Of a stretch of 64,000 bases of DNA, positions 34,981 through 45,604 are shown in pieces (position 1 is the first letter of the stretch; the number at the start of each line of letters is the position of its first letter). A program made the position numbers and the translations under genes. The stretch spans positions 3,596,001 through 3,660,000 of the forward strand of contig NZ_CP013234.1 of the NCBI RefSeq assembly GCF_001584185.1, given 5' to 3'. This DNA is from Collimonas pratensis. GTDB taxonomy: Bacteria > Pseudomonadota > Gammaproteobacteria > Burkholderiales > Burkholderiaceae_D. The notes beneath the pieces were generated by a model that saw nothing but the letters and a program-made list of their open reading frames with translations, had not been told where the DNA came from and ran no database searches.

Positions 34981-36966
34981 TTACTTGATGTGCGAGATAA
35001 CGTTTGGCCACAAAGTCACTTCCTGGTTGCCGCGCGCCGATTGTGCCGATTTGCCGTCGCCTTCAGCGGCGATCTTATCGCTGTCCGACTCGCCCAGCGA
35101 GGCGATGTGGGTCAGGATGCCGCGCTTGGCCTGGCGCTGCAATTCGGCAAACGGACTGGAACGGTTGAGAGAGACGCCGACCGCCAGCACATCGATCAGC
35201 AGCAGCAGCAGGATGCGCGACACCATCGGGATATGCATCATGCTGCTTTCATCATGCTCCACTGCCAGCGTGTAATGGGCACGCTTGGCCAGCTGCGAAT
35301 TGCTAGGCGCCAGCGCAATAATGGTGGCGCCGGAATGCACTGCCACCTCCACTGCCGGCGCCAGATGGCGCAGGCGCCCTGAATTCGAAATCACCACCAC
35401 CACATCGCTGCTTTTCAACATCGCAGCCGACACCTCTTGCAACTGCGGATCGGTATAGGCCGACGACGGGATGCCGAGGCGGAAGAATTTTTGCTGCGCA
35501 TCTTCCGCCACCAGGCCGCAGCTGCCGAAACCGTAGAATTCGATGCGGCTGGCCTGGCTCAGTACCTCGATCACGCGCGACAAGGTATCGGCATTCAGGT
35601 TATCGCGCACTTCCATCATGGCGGAAATGGTGTTGTCGACCACTTTCACGCCGACATCCAGTGAAGAATCGCCGACATGCACCTGGCTGTGCGCGACCGG
35701 CACCGTGCCGGTGACGCCCGAAGCCAGCTTCAGCTTGAAATCAGCCAGGCCCTGGCAGCCCATGGTGCGGCAGAAACGGATCACGGTCGGCTGGCTGACA
35801 TCGGCGCGGCGGGCGATTTCTGAAATCGGCTCGCTCATCACGGCGCGCGGATGCGCCAGGATCAGGCTGGCGACCTTCTGCTCGGCAGGCGAAAACTGGT
35901 CGCGCGCCTTGCGGATTTTTTCCAGGATGGGCACGGCGTTGCCGCCACCCAGGTGCTCGGAAAGGATCGCGGCGACGCCGACAAATGCCGGATACGGCGC
36001 GGTAATGACAAAGGTCGGGATTTTCGCCAGATAGCTGCTGAAGCGTCCCTTGTTTTCAAAACGGGCGCGGAACGGCGAACGCGCAAAATATTCCCCCAAG
36101 CGCGGCACCACGCCGCCGCCGATATACAAGCCGCCCAGAGTGCCGAGCGTGACGGCAACGTCAGCCGCGACCGTGCCCAGCATGGCGCAGAAGCACTCCA
36201 CCACTTCCATGCACAAGCCATCCTGGCCCTGCAAAGCGCGCTCGACGATTTGCGCCGTCTGCAGCGGCTCCGGCTTGGCGATGCCTTGCAGCTCAGCCAA
36301 AGCCTGATAGATCATTTCGATGCCGGGGCCTGACACCAGGCGCTCGGCCGAGACGTGCGAATAAGTACGCCAGCAGTAAGCCAGCACCGCCGCCTCGCGC
36401 GCATCGCCAGGGGCGAAGGTAACGTGGCCGCCTTCGCTGCCCAGCGCAATCCAGCGCCCTTCGGTAGGAATCAGGCCGCCGACGCCCAGCCCGGTGCCGG
36501 CGCCGACCAGCCCGACCACGCCGCCGCTGAGCGCCCTGCCGCCGCCGATCTGGACGCAATGCGCTTGCTCCAGGTGCGGCAAGGACATCGACAGCGCGGT
36601 GAAGTCGTTGACCACCAGCAGCGTATCCAGGTTCAGGCGGCGCCGTGTGTTTTCGATCGAGAATGCCCAATTATGATTGGTCATCTTGATGTCGTCGCCC
36701 TGCACCGGATTGGCGATCGCGATGGCGGCATGGCGCACTTGCGCATGGGCACCCTGCGTCGCACTATAAGCCAGGTAAGTTTCTACCGCCTGCGCGAACT
36801 CGGCATAATCGGCGCAGCGCAAGGTCTGTATCGTGTCGATCTGGCCCGGCGCACGCTCCAGTGCAAAACGCGCATTGGTGCCGCCGACATCTGCCAGCAG
36901 ACGAGGGCCATCCAGATAGCTAGTCGCCGAAATATCGCTAGCATTCATGATCGTGGATGAAGACAT
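34981..36966 (-). CDS. glk: bifunctional glucokinase / RpiR-HexR-type regulator
   Basis: Residues 1 to about 335 are glucokinase, phosphorylating glucose with ATP: LLADVGGTNARFALE, then GVVGLVGAGTGLGVGGLIPT and the ROK/Glk end SAERLVSGPGIEMIYQALAE. From about residue 345 to 661 lies a full RpiR regulator (helix-turn-helix EPISEIARRADVSQPTVIRF, then CRTMGCQGLADFKLKL; SIS domain EFYGFGSCGLVAEDAQQKFF). This fusion is known from Burkholderia as a bifunctional protein. It follows zwf2 on the same strand after 118 bases. The recognition helix differs from that of HexR at only a few positions. Confidence 0.9.
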   Translation of the reverse strand: MSSSTIMNASDISATSYLDGPRLLADVGGTNARFALERAPGQIDTIQTLRCADYAEFAQAVETYLAYSATQGAHAQVRHAAIAIANPVQGDDIKMTNHNWAFSIENTRRRLNLDTLLVVNDFTALSMSLPHLEQAHCVQIGGGRALSGGVVGLVGAGTGLGVGGLIPTEGRWIALGSEGGHVTFAPGDAREAAVLAYCWRTYSHVSAERLVSGPGIEMIYQALAELQGIAKPEPLQTAQIVERALQGQDGLCMEVVECFCAMLGTVAADVAVTLGTLGGLYIGGGVVPRLGEYFARSPFRARFENKGRFSSYLAKIPTFVITAPYPAFVGVAAILSEHLGGGNAVPILEKIRKARDQFSPAEQKVASLILAHPRAVMSEPISEIARRADVSQPTVIRFCRTMGCQGLADFKLKLASGVTGTVPVAHSQVHVGDSSLDVGVKVVDNTISAMMEVRDNLNADTLSRVIEVLSQASRIEFYGFGSCGLVAEDAQQKFFRLGIPSSAYTDPQLQEVSAAMLKSSDVVVVISNSGRLRHLAPAVEVAVHSGATIIALAPSNSQLAKRAHYTLAVEHDESSMMHIPMVSRILLLLLIDVLAVGVSLNRSSPFAELQRQAKRGILTHIASLGESDSDKIAAEGDGKSAQSARGNQEVTLWPNVISHIK

Positions 36967-37084
36967 GGTGTAAAACTTTCACTTGAATACTGATACTGTT
37001 AGCAGGACGAGGCGGCGGCAAAATCTCTGCCTCGCTTCTAAATTTTTGTTCGAATGCTCAATATCTTCAGCCGGAATCCGCTTT

Positions 37085-38557
37085 TCAGCGGTCTTCCGGC
37101 CATTGGGCGCCGGCCCGCTCCATCATGGCGAACGATGCCGTCGGTCCCCAACTGCCGGCCATGTACGGCTTGGGCGCTGCGCTGCTGGTCTGCCAATGGC
37201 GCTGCAAGGGCTCGACCCAGCGCCAGGCGGCCTCCTGCTCGTCGCGCCGCACGAACAGCGACAAATTACCGCGGATGGCATCGACCAGCAGGCGTTCGTA
37301 AGCTTCCGCCCGGCGCTGCTTGAAAGCCTGGTCGAAGGCCAGATCGAGCGCCACCGGCTGCACCGTCATGCCGTCGCCCGGCTGCTTCGCCAGGCAATGC
37401 AGCTGGATCGATTCGTCCGGCTGCAGGCGGATCACCAGGCGGTTGCTGCTGGCGCCGGCCTGGCCGCCCGGCATTGGCAGGATCGCGTGCGGGATCGGCC
37501 TGAAAGTAATGATGATTTCAGCCGTACGATGCGCCAGGCGCTTGCCGGTGCGTAGAAAGAACGGCACCCCGGCCCAGCGCCAGTTGTTGATTTCGGCATG
37601 CAGGGCCACGAAAGTCTCGGTCCGCGACTGCGGCGCCACGCCCGGCTCTTGCTGATAGCCCGCCACCGATTGCCCATCCACCGCGCCGGATACATACTGG
37701 CCGCGCACCGCCTTGAGCTCCATATCCTCGGGCGAGAACGGCTTGAGGGCGCGCAATACCCGCAATTTCTCGTCGCGCACCGCATCGGCGTCCATCGAGG
37801 TTGGCGGCTCCATCGCCACCATGCACAGCAGCTGCAGCAGATGGTTCTGCACCATGTCGCGCAGAGCGCCGGTGCCTTCATAAAAATCGCCGCGGCCTTC
37901 GACGCCCAGCTGCTCGGCGATCGTCAGCTGCACATGGGCCACCGACTCGCGCCGCCACAACGGCTCGAACAGCGAATTGGCAAAGCGCAAGGCCAGCAGG
38001 TTTTGCACCGCCTCCTTGCCCAGGTAATGATCGATGCGGTAAATCTGTTCCTCTGCAAACACCCGCGCCACCGCATCGTTGATGGCACGCGAAGACAGCA
38101 AGTCATGGCCCAGCGGCTTTTCCAGCACCACCCGGGCCTGCGACAGGTCGATCTTGCTGGCTGCCAGGTTGGCGCAAATCGGCTCGAACAGCGCCGGCGC
38201 AGTGGCCAAATAGAACACCGAAACTGCCTGACGGGCAGCCAGCACCTGCGCCAGGGCCTGGTAACCGCCGCTATCCAGCAAATCCAGCGGCAGATAGGTC
38301 AGCCGTGCCAGGAAAGCCTGCCATACGGCAGGGTCCTGTACGCCGCCGCCCTTGACATAGGGCGCGGCGCTCTTGCTGACCCAGGCCAGATAGTCTTCCT
38401 GGCTGAAATCCTGTTTGGAGACGCAGATGATGCGTCCATCCTGATGCAACTTTCCTTCCCTATGAGCAACAAACAACGCAGGAAGAATCTTCCGCATCGA
38501 CAAATCGCCGGTAGCGCCGAATAAGGTGAATGTAAAAGGAATATTGGGTTGCATCAA
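37085..38557 (-). CDS. zwf: glucose-6-phosphate 1-dehydrogenase, copy 2
   Basis: A second full-length (490-residue) Zwf with LFGATGDLSMRKILPALFVA, the active-site stretch RIDHYLGKEAVQN and EKPLGHDLLSSRAINDAVAR. It differs from the copy at 27988 at many positions, so it is a paralogue rather than a recent duplicate. It is first in a zwf-glk/hexR unit divergent from the sugar importer; a HexR-type box lies 41-55 bases upstream of its start. Different coenzyme preference (NADP versus NAD) is a common reason for two copies but cannot be read here. Confidence 0.95.
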   Translation of the reverse strand: MMQPNIPFTFTLFGATGDLSMRKILPALFVAHREGKLHQDGRIICVSKQDFSQEDYLAWVSKSAAPYVKGGGVQDPAVWQAFLARLTYLPLDLLDSGGYQALAQVLAARQAVSVFYLATAPALFEPICANLAASKIDLSQARVVLEKPLGHDLLSSRAINDAVARVFAEEQIYRIDHYLGKEAVQNLLALRFANSLFEPLWRRESVAHVQLTIAEQLGVEGRGDFYEGTGALRDMVQNHLLQLLCMVAMEPPTSMDADAVRDEKLRVLRALKPFSPEDMELKAVRGQYVSGAVDGQSVAGYQQEPGVAPQSRTETFVALHAEINNWRWAGVPFFLRTGKRLAHRTAEIIITFRPIPHAILPMPGGQAGASSNRLVIRLQPDESIQLHCLAKQPGDGMTVQPVALDLAFDQAFKQRRAEAYERLLVDAIRGNLSLFVRRDEQEAAWRWVEPLQRHWQTSSAAPKPYMAGSWGPTASFAMMERAGAQWPEDR

Positions 38558-38597
38558 AATTTTTGTAATAAATAAAAAACTTATATTGCAATATTAA

Positions 38598-38612
38598 TGT
38601 AGCATTACTACA
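38598..38612. promoter_or_regulatory. HexR-type operator between zwf2 and the sugar importer (proximal to zwf2)
   Basis: TGTAGCATTACTACA is a near-perfect palindrome; read on the - strand it starts TGTAGTAATGCTACA. It lies just upstream of the zwf2 start. Confidence 0.7.
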
Positions 38613-38669
38613 ATTACAAGCGGCGCAGAGAATAAAACCAGGATTTTCACAGGGAAACTCAAGATCGCA

Positions 38670-38684
38670 TGTAGTTTTACTAGT
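38670..38684. promoter_or_regulatory. HexR-type operator between zwf2 and the sugar importer (second box)
   Basis: TGTAGTTTTACTAGT shares its first 12 bases with the proximal porin box (TGTAGTTTTACTATA). It stands 272-258 bases upstream of the binding-protein ATG and could serve the importer promoter. Confidence 0.55.
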
Positions 38685-38941
38685 TTTCACATGATACACA
38701 TGGACTAGCATGTTCGCAGAGCCTAGCTTTGCGCAAACAGGCAGTACAGCAACGGTTTGACGTTCCGGTACACGTTGGAGCGGTCTTTCGGGTAGGAGCA
38801 AGGAAGAGCAACTAAGGGGAAGCCAGCATGGCTGCTCTAGGAGAACGGCCAGCAAGGCAACATCAGATCTGGCGTTAGTATCAAGCCCTATGATCAAGCG
38901 TTAATGTTAAACACAGGTACAACTCAACACAGGAGACAAGT

Positions 38942-40195
38942 ATGAAACTGAGTCAAATAATAAAATCGGTATTCGCTACCACTGCATTGCTGTCCAGCGC
39001 CGCGGCAGTTCACGCGGCTGAAGTTGAAGTGCTGCATTACTGGACATCCGGCGGCGAAGCTAAATCGGTCGCCGAGCTGAAAAAGATCATGGAAGCCAAG
39101 GGCGTGACCTGGAAAGACTTCGCGGTCGCCGGCGGCGCCGGTGAAAATGCGACTACCGCACTGAAAGCCCGCGTCATCGCAGGCAGCCCTCCGACAGCGG
39201 CACAGATCAAGGGTCCATCGATCCAGGAATGGGGCCAAGAAGGCGTGCTGGCGAATATCGATGCTGCTGCTACTGCGGGCAAATGGGATTCGCTGCTGCC
39301 TAAGGTAGTTTCCAACACAATGAAATACCAAGGCCACTATGTAGCAGCGCCGGTCAACGTCCATCGCGTCAACTGGCTGTGGATCAATCCTGAAGTCTTG
39401 AAAAAATCCGGCGCCAAGGCACCAACCACCTGGCCTGAATTCTTTGACGCGGCCGACAAGATGCAAAAAGCCGGCTTCATCGCCGTCGCCCACGGCGGCC
39501 AGCCTTGGCAGGACGCCACCGTGTTTGAAACCGTTGCGCTGGGCGTAGGCGGCGCCGATTTCTACAACAAGGCGCTGGTCAAGCTTGATCCGGCCACCCT
39601 GACCGGCCCGACCATGATCAAGACCTTCGATACGCTGGGCAAGATCAAGGGTTATATCGACAAGAACGCTGCAGGCCGCGACTGGAACCTGGCAACCGCC
39701 ATGGTCATCAACGGCAAGGCCGGCATGCAGTTCATGGGCGACTGGGCCAAGGGCGAATTCACTGCCGCCGGCAAAGTACCTGGCAAGGACTTCCTGTGCG
39801 TAGCAGCTCCTGGCACCGACAAGTCGTATACTTACAATATCGACTCGATCGCCATGTTCAAGGTCAAGAATCCTGACTCGCAAAAAGCGCAGCTGACCCT
39901 GGCAACCGCCATCATGAGCCCTGAATTCCAGGAAATCTTCAACCTGAACAAGGGTTCGATCCCGGTCCGTCCTGATATCCCACGCACCAAGTTCGACAGC
40001 TGCGCCATCAAGTCGATGGATGACATGGCAGCTTCCAGCAAGGCTGGCACGCTGGAGCCAAGCATGGCGCATGGCATGGCCGTCAACTCTGCCGTACAAG
40101 GCGCTATCCTGGACGTAGTCTCGAAGTTCATGAACTCCAACATGACTTCGCAAGCTGCTGTACAGGCGCTGGCCAAAGCAGCAAAAACACAGTAA
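38942..40195 (+). CDS. gtsA: sugar ABC importer, periplasmic binding protein (glucose/mannose type)
   Basis: The 417-residue protein has a Sec signal peptide (cleavage near [10 protein letters not shown]) and a family-1 solute-binding fold. Motifs shared with pseudomonad glucose-binding GtsA are [40 protein letters not shown] and [19 protein letters not shown]. The ATG has AGGAGACAAGT upstream. It is followed by a hairpin and the permease genes, and preceded by HexR-type boxes. Glucose is the likely substrate because of the neighbouring glucokinase and zwf; mannose or related sugars are possible. Confidence 0.9.
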   Translation: MKLSQIIKSVFATTALLSSAAAVHAAEVEVLHYWTSGGEAKSVAELKKIMEAKGVTWKDFAVAGGAGENATTALKARVIAGSPPTAAQIKGPSIQEWGQEGVLANIDAAATAGKWDSLLPKVVSNTMKYQGHYVAAPVNVHRVNWLWINPEVLKKSGAKAPTTWPEFFDAADKMQKAGFIAVAHGGQPWQDATVFETVALGVGGADFYNKALVKLDPATLTGPTMIKTFDTLGKIKGYIDKNAAGRDWNLATAMVINGKAGMQFMGDWAKGEFTAAGKVPGKDFLCVAAPGTDKSYTYNIDSIAMFKVKNPDSQKAQLTLATAIMSPEFQEIFNLNKGSIPVRPDIPRTKFDSCAIKSMDDMAASSKAGTLEPSMAHGMAVNSAVQGAILDVVSKFMNSNMTSQAAVQALAKAAKTQ

Positions 40196-40244
40196 ACAAG
40201 TATTTATTGCTTATTTTATTATTTAATCAGAGCAAATGAGAACA

Positions 40245-40277
40245 GGGGCCGGAGCGAGTAAGATCGATTCCGGCCCC
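40245..40277 (+). repeat. intercistronic stem-loop between binding-protein and permease genes
   Basis: GGGGCCGGA pairs with TCCGGCCCC across a 15-base loop, without a T-run. Hairpins in this position protect the abundant binding-protein mRNA and lower expression of the permease genes, as in malE-malF. Confidence 0.65.
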
Positions 40278-40345
40278 CGCCGTGTCCGGCAATGGCTAGC
40301 ACTGCATTGCCAGGCCCGGCTTTGATCCTGCATCAGGAGACTTGC

Positions 40346-41299
40346 ATGTCCGATCACACCCTCCCCTATACAGCAGCCGCTGTCGGGAGTCCAAGCCACA
40401 CGCCCAAGCAGCAAGGGCGGATTGCGGCAATCGCCGATGCCTGGCTGCCACGCCTGGTATTGTCACCTACTATCATCCTGTCATTGGTCTTCGTCTACGG
40501 CTTCATCGGCGTCACCGCCTGGCTGTCGCTGACCAATTCGCGGATGCTGCCGAATTACGAAATTTCCGGCTTCAACCAATATGTCGAACTGTTCGGCCTG
40601 GACCGCTGGTGGGTAGCCGCCGCCAACCTGGGCATCTTCGGCGGCCTGTTCATCCTGTTCTGCCTGGCGATCGGCCTGTTCATGGCGATCCTGCTGGACC
40701 AGAAAATCCGCGCCGAAGGCGCGCTGCGCGCGATCTACCTGTATCCGATGGCGCTCTCCTTCATCGTCACCGGCGCCGCCTGGAAATGGATCCTGAATCC
40801 CGGCCTCGGCCTGGAAAAGATGATGCACGACTGGGGCTTCGCCAACTTCCATTTCGACTGGCTGGTGAATTCCGATTTCTCTATCTATACCGTGGTGATC
40901 GCCGGCGTCTGGCAATCGTCAGGCTTCGTCATGGCGCTGTTCCTGGCCGGCCTGCGCGGCATCGACGACAGCATCATCAAGGCTGCCATGGTGGATGGCG
41001 CCAGCTTGCCGACCATCTATCGCCGCATCGTCATCCCGGCGCTGCGTCCGGTGTTCTTCAGTGTGCTGCTGGTGCTGGCGCATATCGCGATCAAGAGCTT
41101 CGACTTGGTGATGGCGCTGACTGCCGGCGGTCCTGGCACGTCTTCCGATCTGCCGGCAATTTTCATGTATCAGTTTTCTTTCTCACGCGGTCAACTTGGC
41201 CTTGGCGCGGCATCGGCAATGATGATGCTGGCTACCGTACTGGCAGTGCTGGTGCCCATGATGTACCTGGAAACCAAAGGAGCGCGCAATGGCCGCTGA
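40346..41299 (+). CDS. gtsB: sugar ABC importer, permease 1
   Basis: The 317-residue inner-membrane protein has six helices after a cytosolic N-terminus, with the EAA loop around GIDDSIIKAAMVDGASLPTI and YRRIVIPALRPVFFSVLLV. It resembles MalF/UgpA-type permeases. The ATG at 40346 has a CAGGAGA site; a longer frame to 40292 does not. It overlaps the next gene by 11 bases. Confidence 0.92.
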   Translation: MSDHTLPYTAAAVGSPSHTPKQQGRIAAIADAWLPRLVLSPTIILSLVFVYGFIGVTAWLSLTNSRMLPNYEISGFNQYVELFGLDRWWVAAANLGIFGGLFILFCLAIGLFMAILLDQKIRAEGALRAIYLYPMALSFIVTGAAWKWILNPGLGLEKMMHDWGFANFHFDWLVNSDFSIYTVVIAGVWQSSGFVMALFLAGLRGIDDSIIKAAMVDGASLPTIYRRIVIPALRPVFFSVLLVLAHIAIKSFDLVMALTAGGPGTSSDLPAIFMYQFSFSRGQLGLGAASAMMMLATVLAVLVPMMYLETKGARNGR

Positions 41300-42182
41300 C
41301 AGCACTAGCAATACCATCTATAACGAAGGCAGCAAACTGACCGCCGGCCGCGTGCTGATCTACACGCTGCTGGTGCTGTGCGCGCTGTACTACCTGGCGC
41401 CGCTGTACGTGATGCTGAGCACCTCGGTGAAAACGCTGGATGAAATCCGTTCCGGCAACCTGCTGTCGCTACCGATGTCGCCCACCGGCGCAGCCTGGAG
41501 CAAAGCCTGGAGCACTGCGTGTACCGGCGTCGATTGCAACGGCTTGCAGCCGTTCTTCTGGAACTCGATCAAGATGGCGGTGCCGGCGGTGCTGATCTCG
41601 ACCCTGGTCGGCTCGCTCAACGGCTATGTGCTGGCGCACTGGCGTTTCCGCGGTTCCGAGATCCTGTTCACGGCGCTGATGGTCGGCTGCTTCATCCCGT
41701 TCCAGGTCGTGATCCTGCCGATGGCGCGCCTGCTGGGCACCGTCAACCTCGCCAATACCACGCCAGGGCTGGTGTTTGTACACATCGTCTACGGCATCGC
41801 CTTCACCACCCTGTTCTTCCGTAACTACTATGTCACGGTGCCGGAAGAACTGGTCAAGGCAGCCCGTATCGACGGCGCCGGCTTCTTCATGACCTACCGC
41901 AAGATCATCTTCCCGCTGTCGCTGCCGATTTTCATGGTCTGCTTCATCTGGCAGTTCACGCAGATCTGGAACGACTTCCTGTTCGGCGTGGTGTTCGGCG
42001 GTTCCGATGCCAAGCCGGTGACGGTGGCCTTGAACAACCTGGTGAATACGTCCACCGGCGTGACCGAATACAACGTCAACATGGCGGCGGCCATCATCGC
42101 CGCCCTGCCGACCCTGGTGGTGTATCTGCTGGCCGGGAAATATTTTGTACGCGGCCTGACTGCCGGTGCGGTCAAGGGCTAA
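41289..42182 (+). CDS. gtsC: sugar ABC importer, permease 2
   Basis: The 297-residue MalG-type permease has six helices and the EAA loop VPEELVKAARIDGAGFFMTY, then RKIIFPLSLPIFMVCFIWQF. It pairs with permease 1 to form the channel. The start overlaps the preceding gene, indicating coupled translation. Confidence 0.92.
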   Translation: MAADSTSNTIYNEGSKLTAGRVLIYTLLVLCALYYLAPLYVMLSTSVKTLDEIRSGNLLSLPMSPTGAAWSKAWSTACTGVDCNGLQPFFWNSIKMAVPAVLISTLVGSLNGYVLAHWRFRGSEILFTALMVGCFIPFQVVILPMARLLGTVNLANTTPGLVFVHIVYGIAFTTLFFRNYYVTVPEELVKAARIDGAGFFMTYRKIIFPLSLPIFMVCFIWQFTQIWNDFLFGVVFGGSDAKPVTVALNNLVNTSTGVTEYNVNMAAAIIAALPTLVVYLLAGKYFVRGLTAGAVKG

Positions 42183-42249
42183 ACCGAAGCGACCGGCCGC
42201 CGCCTCGGGCGCGGCCGCGATGAGAATAAATTTAAGGAATGAATTAAAG

Positions 42250-43392
<1,143 letters not shown>

Positions 43393-43519
43393 GCAAATAT
43401 GCCACGATGGTAAAACAGTAAGAAATTACTGCAGCCCTCCATCGTGGCAGACGCTCATAAAATGCGTAGAATGGCAGAAAGGCATTTCCGATTAACAGTC
43501 TCTGCTTTTCTACGCTGCC

Positions 43520-44455
43520 ATGAACCAACTCGAACAACTCAAGCAATTCACCACCATCGTCGCCGACACCGGCGATTTCCAGTCGATCAAGGCGTTTACG
43601 CCGCGCGACGCCACCACCAATCCCTCATTGATCCTGAAAGCGGTGCAGAAGCCGGAATACCAGCCTTTGCTGGCGCAGGCGGTGAAGGACCACGGCCAGC
43701 TGTCGACCAAGGAAATCATCGACCACCTGCTGGTCACCTTTGGCCAGGAAATCCTGAAACTGATCCCGGGCCGGGTTTCCACCGAGACCGATGCGCGCCT
43801 GTCGTTCAACACCCAGGGCACGATCGACAAAGGCCATGCACTGATCAAGCTGTACGAAGCGGCCGGCATAGACCGCGACCGCGTGCTGATCAAGATCGCT
43901 TCCACCTGGGAAGGCATCCGGGCGGCGGAAGTGCTGCAAAAGGCCGGCGTCCATTGCAACCTGACCTTGCTGTTTTCGATGCCGCAGGCAATTGCCTGCG
44001 CCGAAGCCAAGGTGCAGCTGATCTCGCCGTTCGTCGGCCGCATCTACGACTGGTACAAGAAATCCAGCGGCCACGATTACACTGGCGCGGACGATCCGGG
44101 CGTGCAGTCGGTCAAACAGATCTACAGCTATTTCCGTAAGTTCGGCTATGCCACCGAAGTGATGGGCGCCAGCTTCCGCAACACCTCGCAGATCACTGAA
44201 CTGGCCGGCTGCGACCTGCTCACCATCAGCCCCGAGCTGCTGCAGGCGCTGGCCGAAAGCGATGCTGCGGTCAGCCGCAAGCTCAGCCCGGAAGTCGCGC
44301 AGCAAAGCGAGATTACAAAAATCGACCTGGATGAAACCATCTTCCGCACCATGCTGAACGACGATGCGATGGCGACCGAAAAACTGGCGGAAGGCATACG
44401 CCAGTTCAGCGCCGATGCGGTCAAGCTGGAAAAGATGGTGGACGCGCTGCGCTGA
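43520..44455 (+). CDS. tal: transaldolase
   Basis: Transaldolase moves a dihydroxyacetone unit between sedoheptulose 7-phosphate and glyceraldehyde 3-phosphate in the pentose phosphate pathway. The 311-residue barrel has the first signature [15 protein letters not shown] and the Schiff-base Lys125 in [10 protein letters not shown]. Subfamily 1 (TalB-like) length is normal. It lies 127 bases after the importer and before a strong terminator, so it may be cotranscribed with it or have its own promoter. Confidence 0.95.
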   Translation: MNQLEQLKQFTTIVADTGDFQSIKAFTPRDATTNPSLILKAVQKPEYQPLLAQAVKDHGQLSTKEIIDHLLVTFGQEILKLIPGRVSTETDARLSFNTQGTIDKGHALIKLYEAAGIDRDRVLIKIASTWEGIRAAEVLQKAGVHCNLTLLFSMPQAIACAEAKVQLISPFVGRIYDWYKKSSGHDYTGADDPGVQSVKQIYSYFRKFGYATEVMGASFRNTSQITELAGCDLLTISPELLQALAESDAAVSRKLSPEVAQQSEITKIDLDETIFRTMLNDDAMATEKLAEGIRQFSADAVKLEKMVDALR

Positions 44456-44490
44456 GGCTTCGCGCGCCCGACAAGCAGGCTGCGCACAAT

Positions 44491-44522
44491 AAAAAAAACT
44501 CGGTTCACACCGAGTTTTTTTT
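44491..44522. terminator. bidirectional terminator between tal and purU
   Basis: AAAAAAACTCGGT pairs with ACCGAGTTTTTTT over a four-base loop. A-run and T-run flanks allow use by both convergent genes. Confidence 0.9.
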
Positions 44523-44537
44523 GTACTTTACGATTCC

Positions 44538-45407
44538 TTATTTGAACACAACTGTCTTGTGCCCATTGAGCAGGATGCGATGTTCAATGAACCACTTCAC
44601 CGCCCGCGCCAGCACCACGCACTCGACGTCGCGGCCGATGGCGGTCAAGGTCTCCGGCTCCATCGCATGATCGACGCGCGCCACGTCCTGCTCGATGATC
44701 GGGCCTTCATCCAGGTCGCCAGTGACGAAGTGTGCGGTGGCGCCGATCAGCTTGACGCCGCGGTCATGCGCCTGGTAATAGGGCTTCGCGCCCTTGAAGC
44801 TAGGCAGGAAGGAATGATGGATATTGATGGCGCGTCCGGTCAGCGCGGTGCACATGGCCGGCGACAGGATCTGCATGTAGCGCGCCAGCACCACCAGGTC
44901 GATATTGCTGGCTTCGACGATTTCCATCACGCGCGCTTCCTGCGCCTGCTTGGCTGCGGCCGAAGCCCCAGCTGCCAGCGGCAGGTGATGGAACGGAATG
45001 TTGTAGCTGGCGGCCAGCTGGTAAAAATCGGTGTGATTGGAAACGATGGCGGTGATCTCAACCGGCAGCAGGCCGCTCTTGTAGCGGAACAGCAGGTCGT
45101 TCAGGCAATGGCCGATCTTCGACACCATCAGCATCATGCGCGGCTTCTTGCCGGCATCGTGCAACTGCCAATTCATCTGCATGGTGCCGGCCAGGGTGGA
45201 AAATTGCGCGCGCAGGCTATCGTCGGCAATCGCCGCATCTTCCGATGAAAAATGCACGCGCATGAAAAACAATTTGGACTGGGCGTCGCCGAACTGGGCG
45301 GAATCGATGATATTGCAACCGTGATCGGCCAGGAAGCCCGAAACGCGATGCACGATGCCGCGCTGATCGAGACAGGACAAGGTAAGAATATATTCGGGAT
45401 GGCTCAT
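44538..45407 (-). CDS. purU: formyltetrahydrofolate deformylase
   Basis: PurU hydrolyses 10-formyltetrahydrofolate to formate and tetrahydrofolate, balancing one-carbon pools. The 289-residue protein has an N-terminal ACT domain (about 1-80, YILTLSCLDQRGIVHRVSGF) and a formyltransferase-type catalytic domain with INIHHSFLPSFKGAKPYYQA and the catalytic Asp region GDLDEGPIIEQDV. ATG 45407 (MSHPEYI) is the usual start; the upstream ATG at 45428 adds seven residues. Confidence 0.95.
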   Translation of the reverse strand: MSHPEYILTLSCLDQRGIVHRVSGFLADHGCNIIDSAQFGDAQSKLFFMRVHFSSEDAAIADDSLRAQFSTLAGTMQMNWQLHDAGKKPRMMLMVSKIGHCLNDLLFRYKSGLLPVEITAIVSNHTDFYQLAASYNIPFHHLPLAAGASAAAKQAQEARVMEIVEASNIDLVVLARYMQILSPAMCTALTGRAINIHHSFLPSFKGAKPYYQAHDRGVKLIGATAHFVTGDLDEGPIIEQDVARVDHAMEPETLTAIGRDVECVVLARAVKWFIEHRILLNGHKTVVFK

Positions 45408-45604
45408 GAGTTTGGCGAATGCGGGCAATAGTGGATGACGCTTGGCAGAATGCCAAAACCGCTATTGTCGCATGCCTGCATGCACATGACAAAACCGGAG
45501 CGTAGCCGCCGCTCTGGCCGCTTTGCATATAGACACCCCTCCAGCCGGGATTCCCGGCCGGAAAAGCTGGTGCTGCTGCACGCCGGACTGGCCGGCGGCG
45601 GACT

